Shown here: one piece after another, positions 1 through 8,031 of the stretch | Position numbering within the stretch: the stretch's first letter is position 1 | Layout of the letters: every line of letters starts with the position of its first letter | Assembly (NCBI GenBank): GCA_004297235.1 | Contig: SCUR01000130.1 | Location: 1 to 16,611, forward strand | DNA: 16,611 bases | Direction of reading: 5' to 3' | Source of the DNA: Candidatus Manganitrophaceae bacterium | GTDB lineage: Bacteria > Nitrospirota > Nitrospiria > SBBL01 > Manganitrophaceae | Made by a program: the position numbers and the translations under genes | Notes under the pieces: generated by a model | What the model saw: the letters and a program-made list of their open reading frames with translations, nothing else | Database searches by the model: none | Told to the model about the DNA's origin: nothing

Positions 1-403
1 CGATCGCGCACGGCAGATGGTCGGGGGCGAGCGGAGTCAACGCCTGAAGCGCGGCCGCCACCTCCGGCGTGATCAGGACCGGCCGGCTGAATCGGGTTCC
101 TCCATGGACGAGTCGGTGGCCGACGGCGTCGAGATCCAGACGATCCAGATTCGGGGCCTCGCTTTGCAACCACGCCATCACTCTTTTCAGGGCGGCCTCG
201 TGGTCCGGCAGAGGGGCGCGCTCTTCCATCAACCTTCTCCCATCGCCGTCCTCGACGTGGAATTCGGAGGCCCCCAGACCGATTCTCGCCATCCTTCCCG
301 ATTGCAGCAACATTTCGGAGGGTCCCATCCGGTAGAGCGAGAACCGAAGGCTCGAAGAGCCGCTGTTGATCGTCAAGATGCGGGTATAACCGTCGTCATC
401 CAT
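1..403 (-). CDS. ackA: Acetate kinase, N-terminal part (cut by window edge)
   Basis: This gene encodes acetate kinase, which interconverts acetate + ATP and acetyl phosphate + ADP in the cytoplasm. The reverse complement gives 134 codons starting MDDDGYTRILTINSGSSSLR. The NSGSSSLR stretch is the family's N-terminal phosphate-binding motif. Further on, VGHRLVHGGTRFSRPVLIT matches the conserved GHRxVHGG block, followed by LAPDHLP near the cut. The start is the only ATG before the motif. An AGGAGG lies about 15 nt upstream, which is a long spacing. The remaining two thirds lie left of position 1. It is divergent from the sugar operon and shares its intergenic region. Acetate kinase often pairs with phosphotransacetylase or phosphoketolase, so the unseen left flank may hold one of these. 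The family call is firm. Confidence 0.93.
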   Translation of the reverse strand, partial: MDDDGYTRILTINSGSSSLRFSLYRMGPSEMLLQSGRMARIGLGASEFHVEDGDGRRLMEERAPLPDHEAALKRVMAWLQSEAPNLDRLDLDAVGHRLVHGGTRFSRPVLITPEVAAALQALTPLAPDHLPCAI

Positions 404-644
404 GATGTCTGACCGTCGCCTCCTCGTTTGATCGGCAATGCAGCGCGCTGCGGCGAGGCGCGGGGGATCTTTTTTAAGATCGCATCTTTTGAGATTTGAA
501 ATCAAGTGAGGGGAGCAGGCGCCCTTCTGGAAATGGTTCGGTCGGGGGTGCTATGATAAATCATCGTCAGTGAAATGCTCATTGTGATTGCGCGGCGTTC
601 TTTCGGGCGCTTTTCGCTCGGAAGGGGCGCGCAGGGGAGAGAAG
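404..644. promoter_or_regulatory. Divergent intergenic region between ackA and rpe
   Basis: This 241-bp non-coding stretch is clearly more AT-rich in its middle than the flanking genes. It holds three inverted repeats: GATCTT-TTTT-AAGATC at 466-481, overlapping AAGAT-CGC-ATCTT at 476-488, and GATTT-G-AAATC at 493-503. A weak candidate promoter towards ackA reads TTGATT (505-500, minus) with an 18-nt spacer to GATCTT (481-476, minus). The candidate promoter towards rpe is listed separately. The palindromes could be operators for a dimeric regulator or hairpins in the ackA leader. The sequence does not tell which. I see no small gene here with convincing codon use. Confidence 0.5.
528..557 (+). 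promoter_or_regulatory. Candidate extended -10 promoter for the rpe operon
   Basis: TGGAAA (528-533) is a 4/6 match to the sigma-70 -35 box. After an 18-nt spacer comes TATGAT (552-557), a 5/6 -10 box. TG at 549-550 gives an extended -10 of the TGnTATGAT form. A start a few bases downstream would leave a leader of about 80 nt before the rpe ATG at 645. The short palindrome ATGAT-AA-ATCAT at 553-564 overlaps the -10 and the likely start site, where a repressor would act. This is prediction from sequence only. Confidence 0.45.
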
Positions 645-1322
645 ATGGACCGGCACAAAAAAATCGCCCCGTCGATTCTTGCCGCCGATTTCTCCTGCCT
701 GTCGGAGGAGATTCGGGCGGTCGAGGCGGCGGGAGCCGATCTGATTCATGTCGATGTGATGGACGGCCGTTTTGTTCCGAACCTCTCCCTCGGACCGAGG
801 ATCGTGGAGGCGATTCGGCGGATGACCCGGCTTCCGCTCTATCTGCACCTGATGATCGAGCGTCCCGATTCCTTCATCGAACCATTCGTCCAAGCCGGGG
901 CCGATTCAATCATCGTTCATGTCGAAGCGACACCCCACCTCCACCGGACGCTTCAGCAGATCAAACAGACGGGGGTCCGGACCGGCGTTGCGCTCAACCC
1001 GGCGACCCCCCTCTCCGCCGTGGAGGAGATCCTCGATGAGATCGACCTGCTGCTGGTGATGTCGGTGAACCCCGGCTTCAGCGGACAGCGCTTCATTCCG
1101 ACGGTGATCAAAAAGATTCGGACCGCCCGAAGAAGGCTCGACGCCAAAGCCCGCCCCCCCCTCCTGGAGGTCGACGGCGGGCTCCGGATCGAAAATGTGA
1201 AGCCCCTCTCGGCGGCGGGGGTCGATCTCTTCGTTTCCGGATCGGCGATCTTCCGGAGCGGGGATTACAAGAAGGCCATCGCCGCGATGAGAGAGGCGAT
1301 TGAGACCGGAGAGCGGGTCTGA
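645..1322 (+). CDS. rpe: Ribulose-phosphate 3-epimerase
   Basis: This enzyme interconverts ribulose-5-phosphate and xylulose-5-phosphate in the pentose phosphate pathway. The 225-aa product is of normal length for this TIM-barrel family. Visible signatures are IAPSILAADFSCL (residues 7-19), HVDVMDGRFVPN (35-46, with metal ligands H35 and D37), LHLMIERPD (67-75, H68), MSVNPGFSGQ (139-148) and LEVDGGL (174-180, D177). The ATG at 645 is preferred because AGGGGAGAG lies just upstream and the protein then begins at the usual family position. An ATG at 588 would add 19 residues unlike the family. It is the first gene of the + strand directon and is separated from tkt by 186 bp holding a palindromic repeat. 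Confidence 0.97.
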   Translation: MDRHKKIAPSILAADFSCLSEEIRAVEAAGADLIHVDVMDGRFVPNLSLGPRIVEAIRRMTRLPLYLHLMIERPDSFIEPFVQAGADSIIVHVEATPHLHRTLQQIKQTGVRTGVALNPATPLSAVEEILDEIDLLLVMSVNPGFSGQRFIPTVIKKIRTARRRLDAKARPPLLEVDGGLRIENVKPLSAAGVDLFVSGSAIFRSGDYKKAIAAMREAIETGERV

Positions 1323-1344
1323 CTTTCGAGCCGGAGCGCGCATT

Positions 1345-1380
1345 GAAGATTCCACGCAGCAAGCTGCGCGGGGAATCTTC
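1345..1380. repeat. REP-like palindrome between rpe and tkt
   Basis: The outer arms GAAGATTCC (1345-1353) and GGAATCTTC (1372-1380) are perfect inverted repeats. Inside them CGCAGC (1355-1360) pairs with GCTGCG (1363-1368), leaving a small asymmetric bulge. The predicted hairpin is long and GC-rich in its centre, and no T-run follows, so it is not a classical intrinsic terminator. Translated forward it reads KIPRSKLRGESS, a type of peptide often seen where intergenic palindromic repeats are wrongly called as genes. It sits in the only wide gap of the sugar block. Only one copy is visible in this window, so membership of a dispersed family is inferred. Confidence 0.7.
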
Positions 1381-1508
1381 GATCCGAAAGGAGAAGGTCT
1401 CTATTTGTATTCGCGCGTCTAACCTCGCCGCAGGGGTGCAAGATGTCGAACCCCTACAGGAATGCGGCGCGCGTGCGTGTTCGAGGAGATGGGTCTGGAG
1501 GAGATGCA

Positions 1509-3560
1509 ATGGAAGGAGTCGATCAAGATCTCGATCAACTTTGCATCAACACGATCCGGTTTCTTGCGGCCGATGCGGTGCAGAAGGCCGATTCGGGTCA
1601 CCCCGGCACCCCGATGGGACTCGCCCCGCTCGGATATCTCCTCTGGACCCGTTTCTTAAAATACAATCCGAAGAATCCCGACTGGCCCGACCGGGATCGC
1701 TTTGTTCTCTCGGCGGGACACGCCTCGATGCTCCTCTACAGCCTGCTTTATTTGACCGGTTATGACCTTTCGCTGGAGGAGATCAAGCGATTTCGGCAGT
1801 GGGGGAGCAAGACGCCGGGCCATCCGGAGCAGGGCCACACCCCCGGCGTCGAGACAACGACCGGCCCGCTGGGGCAGGGATTCGCCAACGGGGTCGGGAT
1901 GGCGATCGCCGAGCGCTTCCTGGCGGCGCGCTTCAATCGCCCCGGCCATTTTATCGTCGATCACCACACCTACGTCATCGCCAGCGACGGCGACATGATG
2001 GAGGGGATCGCATCGGAGGCGGCCTCGCTCGCCGGAAATCTCCGACTGGGAAAACTGATCTGCTTCTACGACGACAATCACATCACCATCGAAGGGAGCA
2101 CCGACCTCGCCTTCTGCGAGAATGTGAAGCGGCGCTTCGAGGCCTACTGCTGGCAGGTGATCGCCGTTCACGACGATGGGAACGATCTCGCGGCGATGTC
2201 GGAGGCGATCCAAGCGGCCCAGGCCGAGACCGAGCGCCCCTCGCTGATCATCGTCCGAACCCACATCGGCTATGGAAGTCCCCACAAGCAGGATACCGCC
2301 GCGGCCCACGGCGAGCCGTTGGGGGAAGAGGAGGTGAAGCTGACCAAGCAGAACCTCGGCTGGCCGACCGAGCCTTCCTTCTATGTTCCCGATCCCGCGT
2401 TGGCGCATTATCGAAAGGCGATCGGGCGGGGGAAGGAGGCGGAGGCCGGGTGGCGGCGACGGTTCGAAGCCTATGCGTTGGAATATCCCGCACTGGCGGA
2501 GGAATGGCGGCGGGGGATGGACCGGACCCTCCCCGAAGGATGGGATGCCGCGATCGAGGAATACCGACCGGAAGGTCCCCTGGCGACCCGCCGGGCGTTC
2601 GGAGAGGTGCTCAATCGGACCGCCCCCCGCTTCTCGAACCTGATCGGCGGCTCGGCCGATCTGGCCCCCTCCACCGATACGACCCAGAAAGGGATGGGCG
2701 ATTTTCTCGCCGATCACCCCGCCGGGCGCAACCTCCACTTCGGCGTCCGGGAGCATGGCATGGGGGGAATCCTCAACGGGATGGCCCTCCACCGCGGCGT
2801 GATTCCTTACGGCGGGACCTTTCTCATCTTCTCCGATTACATGAAAGGGTCGATTCGTCTGGCGGCGCTGATGAACCTCCCGGTCATTTATATCTTCACC
2901 CACGATAGCATCGGCCTAGGGGAGGACGGTCCGACGCATCAGCCGATCGAGCAGCTGGCCGGCCTGCGGGCGATTCCGAACCTGACGGTGATCCGCCCCG
3001 CCGACGCCACCGAAACCGCCGTCGCCTGGCGGGTGGCGATCGCGCGGCGGGAAGGGCCGGCGGCGCTGGTCCTGACGCGGCAGAAGATTCCCGTGATCGA
3101 CCGGAACCGGACCGCCCCGGCCGAGGGGCTGGAGAGGGGGGGATACATCCTGGTCGAGACGCCGGGCCGCCGGCCCGAGCTGATCCTGATCGCCACCGGC
3201 TCGGAGGTCCATCTCGCGCTGGAGGCGGGTCGGGCGCTCGAAGCGGAAGGGGCCGCCGTCCGGGTCGTCAGCATGCCGAGTTGGAAGCTCTTCGAGCGGC
3301 AGCCGCTCACCTACCGAAACGGGGTGCTTCCTCCCGAGATCACGGCGCGGATCTCCATCGAGGCCGCTTCGCCATTCGGCTGGGAGCGGTATGTCGGGTC
3401 GGAGGGAATCATGATCGGCGTCGACCGGTTCGGGGCCTCCGCTCCCAGCGAGCGGGTAATGCGGGAGCTCGGATTCACGGTAGAGAATGTGGCGGCGCGC
3501 GCCCGGGCGCTTTTAAAGCGCCCCGAGGAGGCGAAGGCGAGAAGGAGGAGAGCATCATGA
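1509..3560 (+). CDS. tkt: Transketolase
   Basis: This thiamine-diphosphate enzyme moves two-carbon units between ketose and aldose phosphates in the non-oxidative pentose phosphate pathway. The product is 683 aa, full length for a transketolase. Visible motifs are DSGHPGTPMG (28-37), SAGHAS (68-73), GHTPGVETTTGPLGQG (109-124), and the TPP/metal motif from SDGDMMEG (159-166) to YDDN (187-190). The central pyrimidine-binding domain follows, with FGVREHGMGGILNGMA (from nt 2739), HDSIGLGEDGPTHQP (from nt 2901) and RPADATE (from nt 2994). The ATG at 1509 is preferred because GGAGGAG ends 5 nt upstream and INTIRFLAADAV then sits at the normal distance from the start. An ATG at 1443 would add 22 atypical residues. 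The stop overlaps the next start as ATGA, with AAGGAGGAG inside the tkt end, so translation is probably coupled. Confidence 0.97.
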   Translation: MEGVDQDLDQLCINTIRFLAADAVQKADSGHPGTPMGLAPLGYLLWTRFLKYNPKNPDWPDRDRFVLSAGHASMLLYSLLYLTGYDLSLEEIKRFRQWGSKTPGHPEQGHTPGVETTTGPLGQGFANGVGMAIAERFLAARFNRPGHFIVDHHTYVIASDGDMMEGIASEAASLAGNLRLGKLICFYDDNHITIEGSTDLAFCENVKRRFEAYCWQVIAVHDDGNDLAAMSEAIQAAQAETERPSLIIVRTHIGYGSPHKQDTAAAHGEPLGEEEVKLTKQNLGWPTEPSFYVPDPALAHYRKAIGRGKEAEAGWRRRFEAYALEYPALAEEWRRGMDRTLPEGWDAAIEEYRPEGPLATRRAFGEVLNRTAPRFSNLIGGSADLAPSTDTTQKGMGDFLADHPAGRNLHFGVREHGMGGILNGMALHRGVIPYGGTFLIFSDYMKGSIRLAALMNLPVIYIFTHDSIGLGEDGPTHQPIEQLAGLRAIPNLTVIRPADATETAVAWRVAIARREGPAALVLTRQKIPVIDRNRTAPAEGLERGGYILVETPGRRPELILIATGSEVHLALEAGRALEAEGAAVRVVSMPSWKLFERQPLTYRNGVLPPEITARISIEAASPFGWERYVGSEGIMIGVDRFGASAPSERVMRELGFTVENVAARARALLKRPEEAKARRRRAS

Positions 3561-6391
3561 AGAGGAATCCGATTCAAGAGCTGCAGCGGCAGGGCCAGAG
3601 TCTCTGGCTCGATTATATTCGACGGGCCTTGATCACTTCCGGGGAGCTGCAGCGGCTGATTGACGAAGGGCTGACGGGGATGACCTCCAACCCGACGATC
3701 TTCGAGAAGGCGATCTCAGGGAGCGGCGATTACGACGCGCCGATGCAAGCGTTGATCGCGGAGGGGAAAGGGGCTCCGGAGATCATCGACGCTCTGACGA
3801 TTCAAGACATCCGGATGGCGGCCGATCGCTTCCGCCCCGTCTATGACCGGACGCGCGGGGAGGATGGGTTCGTCTCGATCGAGCTGAACCCGAACCTCGC
3901 CGACCGAACCGAGGAGACGATCGCGGCGGCGAAGGAGCTCCACCCCCGGCTCGACCGACCGAATGTGATGATCAAGGTGCCGGCGACCGAAGCGGGGATC
4001 CCGGCGATCGAGGCGCTGACCGCCGAGGGGATTTCGATCAATGTCACCCTGATCTTCTCGATCGAACAGTATGAGAAGGTCGCGCGGGCCTACATCGCGG
4101 GGATGAAGCGGCGGCTCGAACGGGGCGAGCCGGTCGACTCGGTCCGCTCCGTCGCCTCCCTTTTCGTCAGCCGGCTCGATACGGCGGTCGACCGGCTCCT
4201 CGATGCGCGCATTCAGGGGGCCCAAACGGAAGCAGAGCGGGAGCGCTTAAGGGGATTGCTCGGCAAGGCCGGGATCGCCAATGCCAAAAGGGTCTACCAG
4301 AAATTCAAGGAGCTCTTTCAAGGGGAGGGTGCTGTCCCGCTCCAGCGTCTGCTCTTCGGAAGCACCGGCACCAAGAATCCGCACTACTCGGATGTTCTTT
4401 ATGTGGAGGGGTTGATCGGGCCGAACACGATCAACACCGTCCCGCAGAAGACCCTCAACGCCTTCCGAGATCATGGGAGGGTGCGGCCGACGCTGGAGGA
4501 GGATCCGGAGGGGGCCCGCGCCACCCTCGAAACGCTGGCGACGCTCGGGATCGACCTCGCGCAGATTACTCAGGAGCTTCAGGAGAAGGGGGTGGCCGCG
4601 TTCGCCGACTCTTACGGAAAGCTGATCGACTGCGTTGCGGGGAAGGCTGAACGTCTGCGCAGCGGCCGGGCGGTTCGATTCTCCGCCGCCTTGGGGAGCG
4701 AGGCGGAGGGGGTCGAAGAGAGGTTGCGCGCCCTTGATCGGGAGAGGTTTCCAGAACGACTCTGGGCCAAGGACCCCTCGCTCTGGAAGGAAGATTTCGA
4801 GGTGGGGAAAAAGATCAAAAACCGCCTCGGCTGGCTGACGGTGACCGAACCGATGATGGCGCAGGCCGATCGGATCATGGCGTTCGCCCAATCGATCAAA
4901 GAGGCCGGCTTCACCCATGCCCTCCTCCTCGGGATGGGGGGGAGCAGCCTCTGCGCGGCGGTCTGCCGGGAGACCTTCGGGGTTGCGGCCGGTTTTCCCG
5001 ATCTGAGGGTGCTCGACAGCACCGACCCGGCGACAATCCTCGATGCCGAGCGATCGGTCGATCTGGAGAAGACCCTTTTCATCGTCGCCAGCAAGTCGGG
5101 GACCACCCAGGAGGTCGATGCCCTTTACCGATACTTTTTCGAAAAGGTGAAGGGGCTTCGGCCCGATTCGGCTGGGGAGCGCTTCATCGCTATCACCGAT
5201 CCGGGGACGCCGCTGGAGCGGCGGGCGAGGGAGGCCCGATTCCGGACGATCTTCCTGAATCCCCCCGACATCGGCGGCCGTTACTCGGCCCTCTCCTACT
5301 TCGGACTGGTGCCGGCGGCCCTGATCGGCGTCGATGTCCGGGCGCTTCTCGATCGCGCCGAGGAGAGGGTCCAAGCCTGCGCCTCCTGTCTCCCCGCCGG
5401 GGAGAATCCGGGGATCCGGCTCGGCGCGATCCTCGGCGCGCTTGGAAGTCGCGGACGGGACAAGGTCACCCTAATCTGCGACCCCGCCGTCGGAAGTTTC
5501 GGCGACTGGCTGGAGCAGCTCCTCGCGGAGAGCACCGGGAAGGAGGGGAAGGGGCTGGTGCCGGTGGAGGGGGAGGAGATCGGAGCGCCGGCCGTCTACG
5601 GCAAGGATCGGCTCTTTGTCTACCTGAGCGTCGAATCGGCCCTCGATCCGCGACTGGAACGCCAGGTTCAGACCCTCCAAGAGGCCGGCCATCCGGCGGT
5701 CCGGATTTCCCTTCGGGACCCCTCCGATCTGGCCCAGGAATTTTTCAGGTGGGAGGTCGCCACGGCGGCGGCAGGAGCCATCTTGGGGGTGAATCCCTTC
5801 GACGAGCCGAACGTCGCGGAGAGCAAAGAGAAGACCCGCGCGGTCTTGGAGGCGTTTGAGAAGCGCGGCCGCCTTCCGGCCAGGGCGACGGCGCGGGCGG
5901 TCGGCGGCCTCCGGATTGATGGTGATCCCAGGACCCTCTCCACGGTTTCTTCCGGCAGTCTCCTTTCCCATTTTCTGAATCAGGCCGGGCGGTCGGACTA
6001 TGTGGCGATCATGGCCTATCTGGAGCGCTCCGACCGTCTCGATTCCCTGCTGCAGAGGCTTCGGACAACGATCCGCGACCGGACGCATCTTGCGACCACC
6101 CTGGGATACGGGCCGCGGTTTCTTCACTCGACCGGACAGCTCCACAAGGGGGGGCCTGACGAGGGGCGCTTCCTCCAGATCACCGCGGAGGATCGGGAGC
6201 TCCTTCCGATTCCGGGGGAGGCTTACAGCTTCTCGATCTTGAAGCAGGCCCAGGCGATGGGGGATTTCATGTCGCTTGTGGATCGAGGGCGGCCGATTTT
6301 AAGCGTCGACCTAGGCCGGGAGGTTGCGTCCGGTCTGCAGAAGCTGATCGATCTGATCGGCGGACAGCCGGCGATGAAAAAGGCGGTTTGA
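3557..6391 (+). CDS. Bifunctional transaldolase / glucose-6-phosphate isomerase
   Basis: One 944-aa reading frame joins two cytoplasmic enzymes. Residues 1 to about 365 are transaldolase: GMTSNPTIFEKAI (41-53), VMIKVPATEAG (137-147, with K140 as the Schiff-base lysine), INVTLIFS (161-168) and GTKNPHYSDVLYVEGLIGPN (271-290). Residues from about 370 are phosphoglucose isomerase with its SIS fold: LLGMGGSSL (457-465), ASKSGTTQEVDALY (511-524), AESTGKEGKG (657-666, E658 a likely catalytic acid) and a C-terminal GYGPRFLHSTGQLHKGG. Both active-site sets look intact. Fused tal-pgi proteins are known in several bacterial phyla. Transaldolase makes fructose-6-phosphate and the isomerase turns it into glucose-6-phosphate, the substrate of Zwf encoded next. 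It overlaps tkt by 4 bp (ATGA). Confidence 0.95.
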   Translation: MKRNPIQELQRQGQSLWLDYIRRALITSGELQRLIDEGLTGMTSNPTIFEKAISGSGDYDAPMQALIAEGKGAPEIIDALTIQDIRMAADRFRPVYDRTRGEDGFVSIELNPNLADRTEETIAAAKELHPRLDRPNVMIKVPATEAGIPAIEALTAEGISINVTLIFSIEQYEKVARAYIAGMKRRLERGEPVDSVRSVASLFVSRLDTAVDRLLDARIQGAQTEAERERLRGLLGKAGIANAKRVYQKFKELFQGEGAVPLQRLLFGSTGTKNPHYSDVLYVEGLIGPNTINTVPQKTLNAFRDHGRVRPTLEEDPEGARATLETLATLGIDLAQITQELQEKGVAAFADSYGKLIDCVAGKAERLRSGRAVRFSAALGSEAEGVEERLRALDRERFPERLWAKDPSLWKEDFEVGKKIKNRLGWLTVTEPMMAQADRIMAFAQSIKEAGFTHALLLGMGGSSLCAAVCRETFGVAAGFPDLRVLDSTDPATILDAERSVDLEKTLFIVASKSGTTQEVDALYRYFFEKVKGLRPDSAGERFIAITDPGTPLERRAREARFRTIFLNPPDIGGRYSALSYFGLVPAALIGVDVRALLDRAEERVQACASCLPAGENPGIRLGAILGALGSRGRDKVTLICDPAVGSFGDWLEQLLAESTGKEGKGLVPVEGEEIGAPAVYGKDRLFVYLSVESALDPRLERQVQTLQEAGHPAVRISLRDPSDLAQEFFRWEVATAAAGAILGVNPFDEPNVAESKEKTRAVLEAFEKRGRLPARATARAVGGLRIDGDPRTLSTVSSGSLLSHFLNQAGRSDYVAIMAYLERSDRLDSLLQRLRTTIRDRTHLATTLGYGPRFLHSTGQLHKGGPDEGRFLQITAEDRELLPIPGEAYSFSILKQAQAMGDFMSLVDRGRPILSVDLGREVASGLQKLIDLIGGQPAMKKAV

Positions 6392-6452
6392 CGCGACTGG
6401 TCGGAAGGCACTCGGAATGAACGGAACGTTCTGCCGCGAGAGGAGGGAAGCG

Positions 6453-8027
6453 ATGGATCAAAGACAAGGGGACGAAGCCGGTCGGACGACCCTCGTCTCC
6501 GGCGGGGTGACTCTGCATGGGGTCTGCAAGGAGCCTTCTCCCGAACCGTGCGGCCTGGTGATCTTCGGTGCCTCCGGCGACCTCACGCGGCGCAAGTTGA
6601 TCCCGGCCCTGTTCCATCTTTTCCAGGAAAAGCTTCTCCCCGATCGGTGGTATGTCATCGGGTCGGGGCGAACCGAGATGGAGGACGAAGGATTCCAAAA
6701 AATCGTGGCCGCCTCCCTCGACGCATTCTCAACGGCTTCCCGCTCCGACCCGGCGGAGCGGGACCGGTTCCTGCAACGGTTCCATTACCTTCCCGGAGAC
6801 TCCCAGGACGACCGGTATTATCCCCGTCTGCGCGAGCGGCTGGCCCAGCTCGACCGGGCACACGCAACGGGGGGGAATCACCTCTTCTACCTGGCCACCC
6901 CGCCGACCCTCTATTCGGGGATCATCCGATGTCTGGGCGCCACGGGTCTGAACCGATCCCCCGAGGGGAGCGGTTGGACACGGATTATCATCGAAAAGCC
7001 GTTCGGGACCGATCTCGCCTCCGCTCAGGCCCTCAACCGGGAGGTGGGGCAGGTCTTCCAGGAAGAGCAGGTCTATCGGATCGATCACTTCCTCGGAAAA
7101 GAGACGGTCCAGAATATCCTCTTCTTTCGCTTCGCCAACACGATCTTTGAGCCGATCTGGAACCGGCGCTACGTCGATCATGTCCAGATCACGGCCGCTG
7201 AAAAGATCGGGATTGAGCGGCGGGCCGGCTACTACGAGCGGGCGGGGGCCTTGCGGGACATGTTTCAAAACCACCTCTTCCAGCTTCTCTGCCTCGCCGC
7301 GATGGAGCCGCCGGCGAGCTTCGAGGCGGAGCAGGTACAGGATGAAAAGGTGAAGGTGATCCGCTCGCTTCATCCCCTCTCCAGCGAAGAGGTCGACCGT
7401 TTCGCCGTCCGGGGGCAGTACGGGCCGGGGGGAGTCGACGGCGAACCGGCGGTCGGATACTGGAGCGAGCCGGGGGTGGCGCCCGATTCACGCGTCGAAA
7501 CGTTCGCGGCGCTCAAGGTCTATATTGACAACTGGCGGTGGCAGGGGATTCCTTTCTACCTCCGCTCCGGAAAGCGGCTGACCGAAAAGGTGACCGAGAT
7601 CGCCGTCGCGTTCAAACGGGTTCCCCATCTTCTCTTCAATCCGATCCTTTCGGAGGAGATCCGATCCAACACCCTTGTCTTAAGCGTGCAGCCGAGCGAG
7701 GGAATCTCTCTCGCCCTGCAGGCGAAACACCCCGGGCCGAAACTCTGCATGGATCGCGTCGCGATGGACTTCAACTACCGAGGCGCCTTCCGGGTGCCGT
7801 CGCCCGATGCGTATGAGCGATTGTTGCTCGATTGCCTGGCGGGAGATCGAATCCTCTTCTCGCGACGCGATTGGGTCGCGTTGTCCTGGTCGTTTCTGAT
7901 GCCGATTTTGGATCGGTGGCGGGAGCCCCCCGCGGTCTCTTTCCCGAACTACGCGGCCGGAAGCGAGGGGCCCAAGGAGGCCGATGCGCTCATCGAACGG
8001 GACGGGCGGCGCTGGAGAGCGCTCTGA
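6453..8027 (+). CDS. zwf: Glucose-6-phosphate dehydrogenase
   Basis: This enzyme oxidises glucose-6-phosphate to 6-phosphogluconolactone with reduction of NADP+ (or NAD+), the entry step of the oxidative pentose phosphate pathway. The 524-aa product has the Rossmann motif LVIFGASGDLTRRKL (35-49), IIEKPFGTDLASA (179-191) and the substrate-binding signature RIDHFLGKE (209-217). The C-terminal domain has the family-typical FNYRG and the conserved end ALIERDGRRWR. The ATG at 6453 is chosen because AGGAGGG lies 5 nt upstream. An ATG at 6417 with a weaker GGAAGG is possible and would add 12 residues. It follows tal-pgi by 61 bp without a terminator. Coenzyme preference cannot be read safely from the motif. 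Confidence 0.97.
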   Translation: MDQRQGDEAGRTTLVSGGVTLHGVCKEPSPEPCGLVIFGASGDLTRRKLIPALFHLFQEKLLPDRWYVIGSGRTEMEDEGFQKIVAASLDAFSTASRSDPAERDRFLQRFHYLPGDSQDDRYYPRLRERLAQLDRAHATGGNHLFYLATPPTLYSGIIRCLGATGLNRSPEGSGWTRIIIEKPFGTDLASAQALNREVGQVFQEEQVYRIDHFLGKETVQNILFFRFANTIFEPIWNRRYVDHVQITAAEKIGIERRAGYYERAGALRDMFQNHLFQLLCLAAMEPPASFEAEQVQDEKVKVIRSLHPLSSEEVDRFAVRGQYGPGGVDGEPAVGYWSEPGVAPDSRVETFAALKVYIDNWRWQGIPFYLRSGKRLTEKVTEIAVAFKRVPHLLFNPILSEEIRSNTLVLSVQPSEGISLALQAKHPGPKLCMDRVAMDFNYRGAFRVPSPDAYERLLLDCLAGDRILFSRRDWVALSWSFLMPILDRWREPPAVSFPNYAAGSEGPKEADALIERDGRRWRAL

Positions 8028-8031
8028 AGAA

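Noticed and set aside
489..505. FNR/CRP-type binding site (TTGA...ATCAA) in the ackA-rpe region
   Set aside because: The half-sites are spaced too widely and one is imperfect, so it does not fit the TTGAT-N4-ATCAA consensus.
1345..1380. Intrinsic terminator between rpe and tkt
   Set aside because: The hairpin is strong but no run of T follows, so I list it as a repeat.
1343..1765. Possible 140-aa gene starting KIPRSKLRGESS
   Set aside because: Its start is the translated palindrome at 1345-1380, and the rest runs out of frame through tkt.
1656..2903. 415-aa open frame on the minus strand opposite transketolase
   Set aside because: It is fully antisense to a clear tkt, without recognisable motifs; a compositional shadow.
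4247..5374. 375-aa open frame on the minus strand opposite tal-pgi
   Set aside because: It is antisense to conserved isomerase sequence and has no domain signature.
6417..6452. Upstream zwf start at 6417
   Set aside because: The ribosome site is weaker and the extra 12 residues are not needed; AGGAGGG before 6453 is better.
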